This document shows, in pieces, positions 13,001 to 26,690 of a stretch of DNA of 64,000 bases. The DNA is taken from assembly GCA_028583605.1 (NCBI GenBank), contig CM053333.1:9361638-9425637 (forward strand). Reading direction: 5' to 3'. This DNA comes from Dastarcus helophoroides (lineage: Eukaryota > Arthropoda > Insecta > Coleoptera > Bothrideridae). Position 1 is the first letter of the stretch, and the number at the start of each line of letters is the position of its first letter. The notes under the pieces were generated by a model. The model saw nothing but the letters and a program-made list of their open reading frames with translations, was not told the origin of the DNA and did not search any database. A program made the position numbers and the translations under genes.

Positions 13001-14120
13001 CGATTTATTGTAATGTAATTTTTTATTATTTTAATTTTTTGTAAAATTTTGTTTGTAAACTGAAAATGTCGAGATCTTTTGTTTATTGAAAATTATGGTT
13101 TGTTTTCTGGAAACTTCAACTTATTTTCAAAATTCTGGGTTTAATATTCCAATGTCTATCGTTTTTTTGCCAACATTTCGAAAACTTTGATTACAAAGCC
13201 TCAATTTAGTTTTCTCTATATATTTTGGTATTATTTTCAATTTTTTTTGTTAATTCTGAATTTTTACCAAAATTTCGACTTTGGGGGCGTTCAAGTGTTA
13301 CGTAAGCAAATTTTTAATTATTTTAGACCCCAAAATCCCTGCTTAAACCAAATTGAGAAAAATGATATCACATAGAGAATTTTAAAAACTTCTGTTAGCT
13401 TAAACTGAAAGCCTAATTTTTCCCGAGTAAGCGTGGCCCAAAATATGTTCCAAAAACTAAAAATAACAACTGGTGATTAAAAGATGGCACAAAATACATT
13501 TTTATTGCTTCAAAAAAACAAAAATTCACCTACAAACAAAAATTTCTGTCGACTAAAAAAAGGGTGTTTCAGGATGACGACTTGTATAATTTTGTAAAAA
13601 AGTAACAGGCAGAGGTAAGATTTAAAGATGTACAGGTACAGAATGTACCATTTTGGGCACCAAAATGAATGCTTTCTCTTTTTTTAGTAGTAAAAAACAT
13701 TTTAGAGCCAAGACAAGGTTTTGTCACATTTTCATAAAAGCCTGAATCAGTGAGTTCCACAAGTTCCGGAACAAGTTTAATCCGCCCCTAGTAACAGGTG
13801 ACAAAGTAGCCAAATTAAATGAGCAAAATTTATAACTGGATATTTAAACGTTTTTCTCAAAACCTTAACTCAAACCTCGAAATTCCAACTTTTTTGTCGT
13901 TTGTTCATTTTATTTTAAATCTGATAATTCCCCAGTTTAATTCAACTTCAATCTCGAAGTTTAAACCGTGCTTTTAAAATTTTGTTGTTAAAGTTTCGAG
14001 TTTTTCCCCAAGATCCGATGTGTCGATAGAACTTCGCTTTGGTGGGGGAGGAAAGTCAAAAATTCCAAAATAGTCCAAGAGTTAAAACGAGGAAGCCCAG
14101 GAGGGGTTACTAAACTACTC
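13001..14120. other. Low-complexity A+T-rich DNA, no gene
   Basis: Runs of T and A interrupted by TTCGA-type words, as in the larger low-complexity blocks. Nothing coding or structured beyond this was seen. Confidence 0.6.
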
Positions 14121-14121
14121 C

Positions 14122-15295
14122 AATTTTTTTCCACTCGTACAGGATAACCCTATTATGCCTTCAAAGCACCGCGAGTAGGATGCGGAAACAAGGATAGATG
14201 GCGATGAACCGCCTCCTTAAACAAGGATAGGTTGTAATTTTTGGGGAAAATTTCGTTCGGTAACGAGTTCCATAGCTTGGAAATTCTATAGAAAAAAGAG
14301 TCTCCGTAGACAGAAGTCCTCATGTGTCAAGCTGGACCGCACAGGAATTTGCTGTCTCCGACTGTCTTGTATGCCCCCTTGGGGGGATCAATCCTATTAG
14401 TTCCTGTGAACATCTCCCATGAAAGTACTTCTAGAAAAGAGCTAGATCACCAACCATCCGCCTGTGCTCTAGTGTTTGGTGAGAATCGGTCAAACTCTCG
14501 TTATCAGGCGAATCGCTCTTCTTTGAATTGAATCCAAAAGAGCCAAAGTCTGTTATGGGGCTGAACTCCAAACATGAGAACAGTATTCTAGTGTTGGCCT
14601 AACTTGAGCTTTGTATAGTGTTAATAGCTGATAAGATGTGAAGTACTTTTTAGCTCTAAAAAGAAAGCCTAGCTTCTGAGAGGCGAATTTGGCAATGGCG
14701 CGCACATGATCGTCCCAAGAGAAGTTAGTGCTTGCATTCACTCCTAGGATAGATAGATTAGATCCCATCGGAAGGATTTTACCGTCCATTAGTACGTTTG
14801 TTGCATTATCCCTTGATGTTTTCTTAAAGAAAACCGCGGCCTGAGTTTTTGAAGCGTTGAAGTCGACCAAATTGTTCTTACCCCATTCCAGAATAATCTC
14901 GAGATCTCGATTAATCGTCTGTATCTGCTGTTATCTTAGTCAATCTGAAGCAGCGATGGATAATGGTTTGTCGGAGAAAAAAAATGACACCAGGCTACCA
15001 TCATCTGCGTAACTGTATATCGGATTGAAAGTCGAGGTTAAGAGATCATTTATGTGTAACAGAAACAGAGTAGGAGACAGAACAGACCCCTAAGGCACCC
15101 CTGCCTTAATGGCAAATGTCTCGGATGAGATGCCATCGACGACGACCTGAAGAGATCTATCAGCGAGAAAATTGAATATCAAATGACAGTCCAGGAGGAA
15201 GACCAAAGGATGTTAATTTGACGAGAAGAGATTAGTACCAGACTGTGTCGAAGGCCTTTGAGATATCCAATGCCACAATCCTAGCCTCAAGCATT
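14122..15295 (-). mobile_element. Jockey-like LINE, 5'-truncated and broken
   Basis: Minus-strand translation shows 'VDFNASKTQAAVF', 'GSNLSILGVNAS', 'QLLTLYKAQVRPTLEYC' and the same 3' tail as the 5771-6290 copy. Further upstream (14900-15290) are degraded reverse-transcriptase pieces with several frameshifts and stops. The element is 5'-truncated near 15295 where TTCGA-rich low-complexity DNA begins. It is inactive. Confidence 0.8.
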
Positions 15296-15623
15296 CAGAA
15301 TGTTCGATAATTAACTAAAACATCACCAAATTCCAAAATATCATTAAAAAAAATTTCGAAATTTCCTACTACCGCTAAATATTTTTCTAAAATGAAATTA
15401 AATTCAAAATTTCGATTTTTAATTTTACATTTAACCGTTTGTTTAAAAGTTTCAATTGGAAATTTCTTTTTACCAAAACTTTGAATATAAAACAGCTTTT
15501 TTTAAAATAAATTTCGGATTTAACCCCGAAATGTCGTTTTTTTTCGAAATTGCAAAAAAAGCTTTCTTTTAATAATTTTTGGTGTTTTTCAGTTTCGGCT
15601 TTAATGTCGATTTGAATCTTGAA

Positions 15624-16578
15624 ATGTCGACTTTCTAGAAGCTAAAAGTGTCGACAATTTTTTTTTTAATGTCGAACCTGGTCTCGATAATTCGACACAA
15701 GTTGATCAGAATGTTATGAGAAGCGGGCACATATTTCTTAAATGTGCCTACAAAACTTTTAGGCAAAATTAAAATAATCTGTCACTAAAACTGTTTCCCC
15801 AAAGCTAATTAGAGGCGTAGCTATTGGGGAGGCTTGGATGGTGCAATGCACCAGGAGTTCAAGTTTAGAATGACCCTGGCTCATGCCCAGCAGACCCCGT
15901 AAGAATCTCGCTAAAATTTATCCGAATATAAATATTGTAACCATGTCGACTTTCTAGAAGCTAAAAGTGTCGACAATTTTTTTTTAATGTCGAACCTGAT
16001 CTCGATAATTCGACACAAGTTGATCAGAATGTTATGGGGAAGGGGCACATATTTCTTAAATGTGCCTACAAAACTTTTAGGCAAAATTAAAATAATCTGT
16101 CATTAAAACTGTTTCCCCAAAGCTAATTAGTGGCGTAGCTATTGGGGAGGCTTGGATGGTGCAATGCACCAGGAGTTCAAGTTTAGAATGACCCTGGCTC
16201 ATGCCCAGCAGACCCCGTAAGGATCTCGCTAAAATTTATCCGAATATAAATATTGTAACCATGTCGACTTTCTAGAAGCTAAAAGTGTCGACAATTTTTT
16301 TTTAATGTCGAACCTGATCTCGATAATTCGACACAAGTTGATCAGAATGTTATGGGGAAGGGGCACATATTTCTTAAATGTGCCTACAAAACTTTTAGGC
16401 AAAATTAAAATAATCTGTCATTAAAACTGTTTCCCCAAAGCTAATTAGTGGCGTAGCTATTGGGGAGGCTTGGATGGTGCAATGCACCAGGAGTTCAAGT
16501 TTAGAATGACCTTGGCTCATGCCCAGCAGACCCCGTAAGGATCTCGCTAAAATTTATCCGAATATAAATATTGAAACC
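15624..16578. repeat. Three-copy 318-bp tandem repeat across a hAT-like end
   Basis: Units start at 15624, 15943 and 16261, each beginning 'atgtcgactttctagaagct' and ending near 'aatataaatattg'. Copies differ at only a few positions (the first is the most diverged), so the amplification is fairly young. Each unit contains the palindrome 'ggtgcaatgcacc', an inverted repeat 'ggcacat...atgtgcc', and 'aagctaat' followed by 'ta(g)tggcgtagcta', i.e. a target site plus the left terminus of the element at 16446-23267. Confidence 0.92.
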
Positions 16579-17719
16579 AGTACTTTCCCTAGGAATGTGT
16601 CCTCCTGAAGATGAAGTGACGATCTGAAATGTCAAGCGCCATACATTTTTGATGTTACATACTTAACGTAACCTCTTGCTATCAAGTTAACTGCCAAGTA
16701 GTTTGTATAATTTTCCCTGGAGCGGGTAAAGGTTTTCTAACACGGGGACTTGAAATAGGGCTTGTAAATTTACCCACTAGTTTACCGGTAATTTATCAAT
16801 ATTTTCTTATTTGTTAAAAAGTAGTTTAAAGACAACTTAAAATCATTAAGATGTATCTGGTTTGATAATCGAAAATGTGCAAATTTCCAAAATAGTTAAA
16901 ATTTAAAGATCAATGTATAAATTTTAAAATTATCATATATATTATATATTAAAAAATCTCAATTTTCGTATTTAAAAATTTCGAATTTGTAATTGGAATT
17001 TTGACATAAACTCAATATTCGACCTTTTAATCCAGTTTTGGGAAAAATCAAAATTTCTAGATGCAAGTTGAAATATTGACAAGTACTTTTAATAACTTTA
17101 ACCCTTATTTTGACTTGAATTTAGATTTGTTTTTAAATTTTGTATCTTATCTCGAAATTTTGACTTTTTGTCTAAATTTTAATTTAAAAAAAAATAAATA
17201 AAACGTCGAACAAATTTTGAGGAAACTAACAATTTCGAAAAAGATGCTCGAAATGTTGACTTTAAATTTGATTATTCCACATTTTGCTCACAATTTCATA
17301 AAATCCTATTAATGTTTTTCGTCCTTTTTCTAAAAAGTAAACTTTTCTGAAAAAATCCAAATTTATAAACACAACTTCAAGCCTGAATATGAAATTTCGA
17401 GTAAAACTGGACAATTAGAAAATAAATTTTACAAAAATTTTGTATTTAAAATTTTCGAGTTTAAACCTAGAGTTTTGCTAAACATTCTTCTTGCCCGATT
17501 TTTCAAAAATTTAGAATTTTCACAACGTTTAGAGTTATTAAAAATTTTAATATGTACATTTTTTTTAAACTTTACATTTTTTTAAAACTTTTACTCGTAA
17601 AATTTTCATAAAACCTTTACCTCGAAAATTCGATTTAAGATAATAAGTTTAAATTCGAAATATTGGGAAAAAAGACTCGAAGCTTATGAAATAAATAATT
17701 TCAAAATTTCAGCTTTAAT

Positions 17720-20700
17720 TTTGGATTAGGAAATTGGTCTTTTTGGAGACAAAGCTGAAGAAATTTAAGTCTAAACATGAAATTTGTAAAAAACTGGAAA
17801 GTTTTATAAGAAATTTATTTTCGTGTATGAAAATCTTTCATAATTTTCTAGTTTTACTCAAAATTTCGTGTGAATTTGTTTTATCCATTTTAAGATTTTC
17901 TCAAAAAAAGTCTTAGTTCAAAACGAACTCCATTAGCAAAGTCTCACAGAATTTGAAGAAAGAAGTGAAATGCTTAAACATTTCAAAACTACAGTAGGAA
18001 GTTAAATTAACATGTTTTCCATAGATGTTAATTATTTTTTAAAGCTGTGACTGTTTACTTAAAATTGCTAGTTTAAATTTAATATTTACTTCTTTTACGA
18101 AAAAAAAAATCGAAAAATCTGGAGAAAATTAAAATAAAAAACGTCTAATTGAAAGCCAGACTTAAAGTTATTAAAAAATTGACAACCTTTCGACTTTCGA
18201 AACTAATTTTTCCAAAAATTAAAACTTCAAGCGAAAAATTATCGACTTTTGGTCAAAACCCTGAGTTTCTAGTTGTTAAGCACGAAAATAAATATGTGAA
18301 TTTTTTTTTATAATTTTTTAGTTTTACTTAAAATTTCGTGTGAATTTGTTTTATCCATTTTAAGATATTCTCAAAAAAAGTCTTAGTCCAAAAAGTAGAA
18401 CGAAATCCATTAGCAAAGTCTCACAGAATTTGAAGAAAAAAGTGAAATGCTTAAACATTTCAAAACTACAGTAGGAAGTTAAATTAACATTTTTTCCATA
18501 GATGTTTATTATTTTTTAAAGCAGTGACTGTTTACTTAAAATTGCTAGTTTAAATTTAATATTTACTTCTTTTACGAAAAAAAAAAATAAAAATCGGAAT
18601 TTCTAGAGAAAATTAAAATAAAAAACGTCCAATTTAAAGTCAGACTTAAATTTATAAAAAAAATTGACAACCTTTCGACTTTCGAAACGACTTCTTCCGA
18701 AAATTAAAACTTCAAGCGAAAAATTATCGACTTTTGGTCAAAACCCTGAGTTTCTAGTTGTTAAGCACGAAAATAAATATGTGAAATTTTTTTATACTTT
18801 TTTAGTTTTGCTCCAAATTTTGTATGAATTTATTTTATCCATTTTAAGATATTCTCAAAAAAAGTCTTAGTCCAAAAAGTAGAACGAAATCCATTAACAA
18901 AATCTCATAAAATTTTAAGAAAAAAGTGAAATGCTTAAATAAACATTTCAAAACTACAATAGGAAGTTTAATTAACATTTTTTCCATAGATGTTTATTAT
19001 TTTTTCAAGCAGTGACTGTTTACTCAAAATTGCTAGTTCAGATTTACTATTTACTTCTTTTACGAAAAAAAATCGAAATTTCTGGAGAAAATTAAAATAA
19101 AAAACGTCTAATTGAAAGCCAGACTTAAAGTTGTTAAAAAATTGACAAGCTTTCGACTTTCAAAACGACTTCTTCCGAAAATTAAAACTTCAAGCGAAAA
19201 ATTATCGACTTTTGGTCAAAACCCTGAGTTTTTAGTTGTTAAGCACGAAAATAAATATGTGAAATTTTTTTCTATGATTTTAGCTACACTTGAGCCAAAA
19301 TTGCAAAACCCATACAGAATAGTATCTACATAACACCGCCTTAACTTTAAAACTTATCACAGAAAAGTCATTCAAATTCAAAGTGATTTCACCCTCCTAT
19401 AGATTGCGCTTTATGTCTGTCAATTTTTTTACACTGATGTACAGCTCTGGCCAACAACTGTGCAAAGTTTCAACTGATCTAGGCGTAAAAATGTGGCCGC
19501 TACATTTTTTCAAGTCAAGTCTTGGCCCCAACTCCGCTTAAAACGCGTTGAGCGTCAGCCACGTTCAAAGTTCGAGACGACTTCGTCTAAAAATTAAAAC
19601 TTCAATCAAAAAATTATCGACTTTTGGTCAAAACCCTAAGTTTCAATTGTTAATCACGAATATAAATTTGTGATTTTTTTATAATTTTTATAGTTTCTAC
19701 TCAAAATTTCGTGTGAATTTGTTTTATCCATTTTAAGATATTCTCAAAAAAAAGTTTAGTCCTAAAAGTATGAACGAAATCCATTAGCAAAATCTCATAA
19801 AATTTTAAGAAAAAAGTGAAATGCTTAAATAAACATTTCAAAACTACAGTAGGAAGTTAAATTAATATTTTTTCCATAGATGTTAATTATTTTTTAAGGT
19901 TGTGACTGTTTACTCAAAATTGCTAGTTTAAATTTACTATTTACTTCTTTTACGAAAAAAAATCGAAATTTCTGGAGAAAATTAAAATAAAAACGTCCAA
20001 TTTAAAGTCAGATTTAAAGTTATAAAAAAATTGAAAACCTTTATATTCAAACCATCTATAAACTCGGTGACAGGGGATAGAAATCAGTTTTACTGGCATA
20101 CAAAGGGCGCTTATCTTTTGTAGATAATTTTAGCAACCCTTTTCTATGATTTTAGCTACACTTGAGTCAAAATTGCAGAACCCAATACAATAGTATCCAC
20201 ATAACACAGTCTTAACTTTGAAACTTATCACAGAAAAGTCATTCAAATTCAAAGTGATTTCACCCTCCTATAGATTGCGCTTTATATCTGTCAATTTTTT
20301 TACACTGATGTACAGCTCTGGCCAACAATTGTGCCACGTTTCAACGATCTAGACGTAAAAATGTGGCCGCTACATTTTTTCAAGTCAAGTCTTGGCCCTC
20401 AACTCCGCTTAAAACGCGTTGAGCGTCAGCCACGTTCAAAGTTCGAAACGACTTCGTCTAAAAATTAAAACTGCAATCGAAAAATTATCGACTTTTGGTC
20501 AAAACCCTGAGTTTCAATTGTTAATCACGAAAATAAATTTGTGAAATTTCATTTATAATTTTCTTGTTTTAGTTAAAATTTCGTGTGAATTTGTTTTATC
20601 CATTTTAAGATTTTCTCAAAAAAAGTCCAAATCCAAAAGGCAGAACGAAATCCATTAACAAAATCTCACAAAATTTTAAGAAAAAAAGTGAAATGCTTAA

Positions 20701-21840
20701 ATTTATAATGGACATTTCGAAACTACAGTAGGAAGCTAAATTAACATTTTTTTCCGTAGATGTTGATTATTTTTTAAAACTGTGACTGTTTACGCGAAAT
20801 TGCTAGTTTAAATTTACTATTTACTTCTTTTACAAAAAAAAAATCGAAATTTCTAGAGAAAATTAAAATAAAAACGTCCAATTTAAAGTCAGATTTAAAG
20901 TTATAAAAAAATTGACAACCTTCATATTCAAACCATCTATAAACTCGGTGACAGGGGATAGAAATCAGTTTTACTGGCATACAGAGGGCGCTTGTCTTTT
21001 GTAGATAATTTTAGCAACCTTTTTATATGATTTTAGCCACACTTGAGCCAAAATTGCAGAACCCAATACAATAGTATCTACATAACACCGCCTTAACTTT
21101 GAAACTTATCACAGAAAAGTCATTCAAATTCAAAGTGATTTCACCCTCCTATAGATTGCGCTTTATATCTGTCAATTTTTTTACACTGATGTACAGCTCT
21201 GGCCAACAATTGTGCCAAGTTTCAACGATCTAGACGTAAAAATGTGGCCGCTACATTTTTTCAAGTCAAGTCTTGGCCCTCAACTCCGCTTAAAACGCGT
21301 TGAGCGTCAGCCACGTTCAAAGTTCGAAACGACTTCGTCTAAAAATTAAAACTGCAATCGAAAAATTATCGACTTTTGGTCAAAACCCTAAGTTTCAATC
21401 GTTAATCACGAACATAAATTTGTGAAATTTCTTTTATAATTTTCTTGTTTTACTTAAAATTTCGTGTGAATTTGTTTTATCCATTTAAGATTTTCTCAAA
21501 AAAAGTTCAAATCCAAAAGGCAGAACGAAATCCATTAAGAAAATCTCCCAACATTTTAAGGCAAAAATGAAATGCTTTAATTTATAATGGACATTTCGAA
21601 ACTACAGTATGAAGCTAAATTAACATTTTTTTCCGTAGATGTTGATTATTTTTTAAAAGCTGTAACTGTTTACTCAAATTTGCTATTTTAAATTTACTGT
21701 TTTTATACATTACTTTTAAGAAAAAAAAAACGAAAGTTCTAGAGAAAATTAAAATAAAAAACTAATTTAGAGACAGACTTAAAGTTATAAAAAAATTGAC
21801 AACCTTTCGACTTTCGAAACGACTTATTCCAACAATTAAA
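17720..21840. repeat. Tandem array, ~480-bp units and ~880-bp composite units
   Basis: The landmark 'ttgacaacctttcgacttt' or its variants recurs at about 18177, 18663, 19143, 20034, 20913 and 21798. The first intervals are ~480 bp and the later ones ~880 bp. The longer units contain an extra ~400-bp block (from 'gattttagctacacttgag' to 'aaaacgcgttgagcgtcagc'), so the array changes from a simple to a composite unit. Short open frames within units repeat with the array and are not genes. Confidence 0.85.
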
Positions 21841-21959
21841 ACGTCAACCGAAAAATTTTTGGAATTTGAGCATTAAATTTAAATTTTTCAGTTGAAATAT
21901 TAACTTTTAGGTCAAATTTTTCGACATTACACTCAAGTTTTAGATGTTGTTCCTAAAAT

Positions 21960-22500
21960 TGTGATAGTATACAACAAAAATGTTAATTTCGAAATTTTAA
22001 ATTTAACACCCTGGAAAATACGAAATTCTTAGCAGAAATTTTAAAAACCAAAATCGGAAATTTAAAGTTGAAACTGTCATTCCAGTATTTTGAGAAAATT
22101 TTGAGTTTTTTAACAAATCGTTAACTTTATCCATATTTTTGAATTTTTGATTTTAATTTAGTGTTATGTTTTTACTTAATTTTCAACTTCAGAGTCGACA
22201 TTTTCGACTTAAAATTTACACTTCGACATTTACATTCTGTTTCTAAAATTGCGATAGTATACAATAAAAATGTTAGTTTCGAAATTTTGAATTTAACACT
22301 TTCTGGAAAATACAAAATGCTTAACAGAAATTTTAAAAACCAAAATCGGAAATTTTAAGTTGAAACTGACATTTCATTATTTTGAGAAAATTTCGAACAT
22401 TTTTAACAAATCGTTAACTTAATCTGTAATTTTGAATTTTTGATTTTAATTTAGTGTAACGTTTTTACCTAATTTTCTACTTCAGAGTCGACATTTTCAA
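21960..22500. repeat. Two-copy ~291-bp tandem duplication
   Basis: 'gcgatagtatacaa(c/t)aaaaa' plus 'ccaaaatcggaaattt' blocks occur twice, offset by about 291 bp. The sequence is A+T-rich and non-coding. Confidence 0.75.
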
Positions 22501-22733
22501 CTTAAAATTTACACTTCGAATTTGTTTCCAAAACTGCTCAAAAAACTATTGGGATTAAAATTCTGAGTTTCAATAATACTGAATTGAGCTGAGTTTAGTG
22601 GGGGAAAAGGTTGCAATTAAAGTCGAAATGTTTAAAAAATATAGAGTCAAAGTCAAAATTTGTTGCTTAAAATTCTAATTTCGAGAAAAAGTAGAAATAT
22701 TGAAAAGAAAATTAATATTTAGAGAATAATTTT

Positions 22734-23012
22734 GGTGGAACGGACTGGTCCTTGATTATCTTCAAAAATTTTAATACAAATCTTGTCCCCTGAAACCAAG
22801 AAAGATTTAAAATCACAAGAAAAGTTGCTTTAACGCGTTTCGATAGCCAGGCTATTATCTTCTGAGATATACTCTCTGGGCATCATTCAGAGAAATACCG
22901 ATTTGTATCTCCCTGAAGATAATAGCTTGGCTATCGAAACGCGTTAGAGCAACCTTTGTTGTGTTTTTTAATCTTTTTTGGTCTCAGAGGACAAGATTTG
23001 TATTTCAATTTA
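22734..23012. repeat. FB-A foldback element, right terminus lost
   Basis: It starts 'tggtggaacggactggtcct' and runs through a left arm, a centre and a right arm to 'caagatttgtatttcaattt', then stops short of the outer end. The right-arm motif (22909-22949) keeps CTGAAGA, GAAACGCGTT and AGAG. Its helix II begins AATAGC instead of GATAGC, losing the base pair next to the core. Confidence 0.8.
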
Positions 23013-23275
23013 GAGAATAAAAATTAAAGGATGAGGAAGCGTTCAAAAGTTCTAAAAAAAACAAAATTTAGTATAAAATTATTTTTTTCCTTTTCGGATA
23101 CTTAGTGTTATTTAAAAAAAACAAGAGCAAGAAATTTTTGAAACACTAGCTCTACGTCTTTAAAATATGTGGCTTTATTATTTTTTATTTAATAAAGTCG
23201 AGCCAGATTAGATGGGATCCCAAATTTCTTTTGCATTGGGGCCCTTAGTTACCTAGCTACACCACTAAAGCTAAT

Positions 23276-25350
23276 ATTATATTCTCCTGAAACATCCTGT
23301 ATATACTTCTTGGATATTTTCGCCGAGTTTTATTTTCAGTGAAATATTACAAACAAGATTAGATTAATGTATTAGTTTGTTAATGAAATTTCGATTGTGA
23401 CAAGATCGCCTTCTAGCTTCTTCCTTATGGTTTTGCAGTAAACTCAAGATCGTAACATTGGAGAAAAATGTTAATGGCATGCTGACAATTTTATGTTATA
23501 GGAAATTGTCTTTGATTGCTATATAAAGTTAATGTCATGATCTTGTAAAAAACGATGATCTTATCGTATGTAACAGACATAAGTATTTAGAATTTAATTG
23601 GATTTTACTAGGACCATCTCGGCGCAACTAAACACCCGGGTCAAACTCGAGAACTCACAATTTGCAGAAAAAATTCGAGTTTAAACTGTAACTTATTACG
23701 CTACGATATTAATTAAAATTAAAAATGAATTTACCCATTTGGAGACTCTTTGTCGTAAAGAAATCAAAAGTAAATGTAAAATATAGAAACACACATGTGT
23801 CGGAAAAAGCAGAGTTGGTCACTAATTTCACAGTTTACTCCTAAGTGATATTAAAATTTGTCTTGGTTCAATTATATGAATGGAAATCATTTATTTCCTG
23901 ACACGTCAATCTTTATTAAGCTCCGTCGTGATTCTGTAACCTTCTTTGAATAGAAGATTTCATTGTATTCGCAAAAAAGTAACGATAAGGAACACGTTCC
24001 GTACCATTTTTAATTATCTAATCCAGGAGACTAATATCTTTCCTAATCATGTATTACATTATGTAATATTTGTAGTTTTGTTGAATTAAAATCGAATTGG
24101 TGCACCCTCGTGATTCACTCTGCATTGTGTGACTAGAAATCGCAAATTTATGGAATCACGTGTGAGATCTTAAAATATTTAAATTTGTTTAGTAAACAAA
24201 TCACAGTATGTGTTATTGGCGATTTATTAATGGAACTAACATTCGTAAAAAGCCCAATATGTGGTCATTTGTTTGTTCATTCGTTAGCGAAATCACCCAA
24301 GTACAGTTAAATGAAACATCATAAACTATAGAATTCGCTAATTGGTTTGAAATGAAATTTAGATTTTTCTTTACAAATACGAACGAACTTTTTCTTGCTT
24401 AATATTAAATAATACACGAGTTTAAAATAAAATGGTAAAATAATCTAACAAATATTGATAATGGTCTTAACTTTATCACATATTTATTCAGTGTAGAGAA
24501 ATCCTAACTAAATGATAACTTTTTCAACTTCATTTCAACCAGAAGTTAATTTTAGGATCTGCATTTATTTAATTTATAGGCCTTTGGTCTTAAAAAGATT
24601 AATGCTCCTTTATATAGTTAACTAATTGTAGATTAAATGGAAGCTTTACATTCTAAGCTAATCCGTTTAGCTTTTAAACGTTGATTTCGACGCATTTACT
24701 GAAAAATTTTATGCATTTCAAAAAATTAAAACCTAAAAAAAAGAACTATAATTTTAAGTTCAAAGACTAGCTTAAAATTGCATCGTCAGAAGGCAATAAG
24801 TATAATTGTGTATCGTTTATTTTTTTTTGTATGAAACAATTACGTCTACACGTAGAGATACATTTATTACAAATAAGTTAATTTCAATTAAATGACTTTA
24901 ACATACTTACAATATAAAAAGTAAGTTCCCACCTTCTACTTAATTAAATCGGCATTAATCACTAATTAAAATCAAGCGCACATTTCCACAAGCTGTCATG
25001 AACACAAATTTATTTATTCCCAACATTAATTCGCAATAAAAATCAGACCTAAATTTTTTAAACTGAAATCAGCACCTTTCAATTCAGAGTTGTACTTAGG
25101 TATGTCTTGTCTTAGCGACTGTGATTACCAAAGCTGCAGTATTTTACAATTGTTTATACTCACTACGGTTTCGGCCGGATGGGGATGCATGAATAAAACG
25201 AACATGTAATTCAAGGAAATTAACAAATTATCAATGGCAGCTAAATAAAATTAATAAGGTAATTAGATGCATTTGAACAATTGCGGATTATGCCGACGAT
25301 AGTTAATGCGATAGCGTGGTTACACGCAGAGGAGGGAAAAGATGTAACAT
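23276..25350. other. Unique A+T-rich non-coding DNA
   Basis: No repeats, splice-supported exons or RNA genes were recognised. The sequence looks different from the TTCGA-rich blocks on either side, with few TTCGA words and no tandem structure, so it may be the original host DNA between insertions. Confidence 0.5.
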
Positions 25351-26475
25351 TTTAGTGGTACCTATGTACATCCAAAATAAGGTGCCCTTGGTAACTACAA
25401 GTAATTGTCTTGAAAATCGAACTTTTTTAAAAATTTTATTTGTACATTTTTTTAAACATTTTCAATTACATCTTCGACTTAAGACTTAAACTTGAACTAT
25501 TAAAAATGTCGACTTTTTTCAAAATTTTACCTTTTCAAAATTTCAACATATTTGATAATTACGAATTTTTTAATAATTTTGAGTTTTCTTCAATATTTAA
25601 AATATTTAGCTTCCTTGAAAATTTAATTAAAAACTCTGCAATTTGTTTTAAATGTCAATATTTTTCCAAAAATTCGTCTTTTATTCACATTCCCAAAATT
25701 ATTGAAAATGTCGACCATTTTAATATTTGAAATTTTTTTTCGAAATCCCTATTTTCTTTAAAAAAATTTGAGTTTCCATGAAAATTTCAAAAATTTTTAA
25801 AATTTGACTTTTTTTTTAAAAAATTGACTTTTTTAAAAAAATTTCTGATAACTTTAGCTTTATTTTTTAAAAGTGGTAATGTTTTTCTTTTTAAATTAAC
25901 ATTTTTTGAGAAAAATTTCGAAATAACACTCGAATTTAAAAAATTAATATCAAAAATTTCTATTTTTAAAGTTGTGCAAAATCTTCAAACAAATTTCCAA
26001 AAAAAACTTGCATTTTATGTACAAATAAATTGCCAACATTTTGAATTTTAATCACAAAAAATTGGCTTCAAGCTGGAATATTTGATTTTTGAAATTTCCC
26101 TGGAACTTCAAAATTACTAGAAATAAATTAAATTAGAGCAGTAAATTGTTAATAAGTTTTTTTCCAACATTTTGATTCATTTTAATTTCGAAATTTTGTG
26201 ACTCTTCTCGAAATGTTGACTCTTTTTCTTAAAAATTTCAATAACTCCCACTTTAAAGGTCAAAATTATAAGAATATTTTTGACAATTAATTTATTTCAA
26301 AACAAATTTTTGTTCTTTAATTCCGAAAATGTTATTTTTTTTTGACAAATGTTTACAAATAAGAAATTTCAACTTTTTCTAGCAATATGATCTGCTTTCT
26401 CTTGAAGTTTTGAGTTTAATCTTCAAATTTCAATCTTTTTTTATCGAAATTTGAATATTAAATTCGAATTCTTCA

Positions 26476-26690
26476 TGGTAGACCCTTATTGACCGGAAAT
26501 ATTATGTTTTTTTTTTTCAATTTATTTAACATTTCTTCGGCCCAGTTTGGAAATATTTAAATTTTTTTATGGTTTGTTGTCGCATTTCAAAAATTGTTTA
26601 GAAAATTGTCAACAAACCATAAAAAAATTAAAATATTTTCAAACTGGGCCGAAGAAATGTTAAATAAATTGAAAAAAACATTAAATTCGA
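26476..26690. repeat. Inverted repeat with ~75-bp arms
   Basis: The left arm contains 'catttcttcggcccagtttg' and the right arm its inverse 'caaactgggccgaagaaatg', with matching flanks on both sides, so an RNA from here would fold into a hairpin. Part of it recurs in inverted orientation at about 58077-58150, continuing through 'accggaaatattatg'. Confidence 0.8.

Larger units (their letters stand above)
16446..23267. mobile_element. Large non-autonomous hAT-like element, ~6.8 kb
   Basis: The left end reads TAGTGGCGTAGCTA at 16446 and the right end is its near-perfect inverse, TAGCTACACCACTA, at 23254-23267. Both sides are flanked by the identical 8-mer AAGCTAAT (16438-16445 and 23268-23275), as expected for an 8-bp target duplication of the hAT superfamily. 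No transposase frame exists inside. The interior is TTCGA-studded low-complexity DNA and tandem arrays. Because the 318-bp tandem repeat copied the left end, 15810 and 16128 are alternative left ends with the same flank. An FB-A copy is nested near the right end. Confidence 0.65.

Noticed and set aside
16595..16635. 'cctcctgaagatgaagtgac' followed by GAAATGTC as another hammerhead-like motif
   Set aside because: No convincing helix II and no pairing helix I around it.
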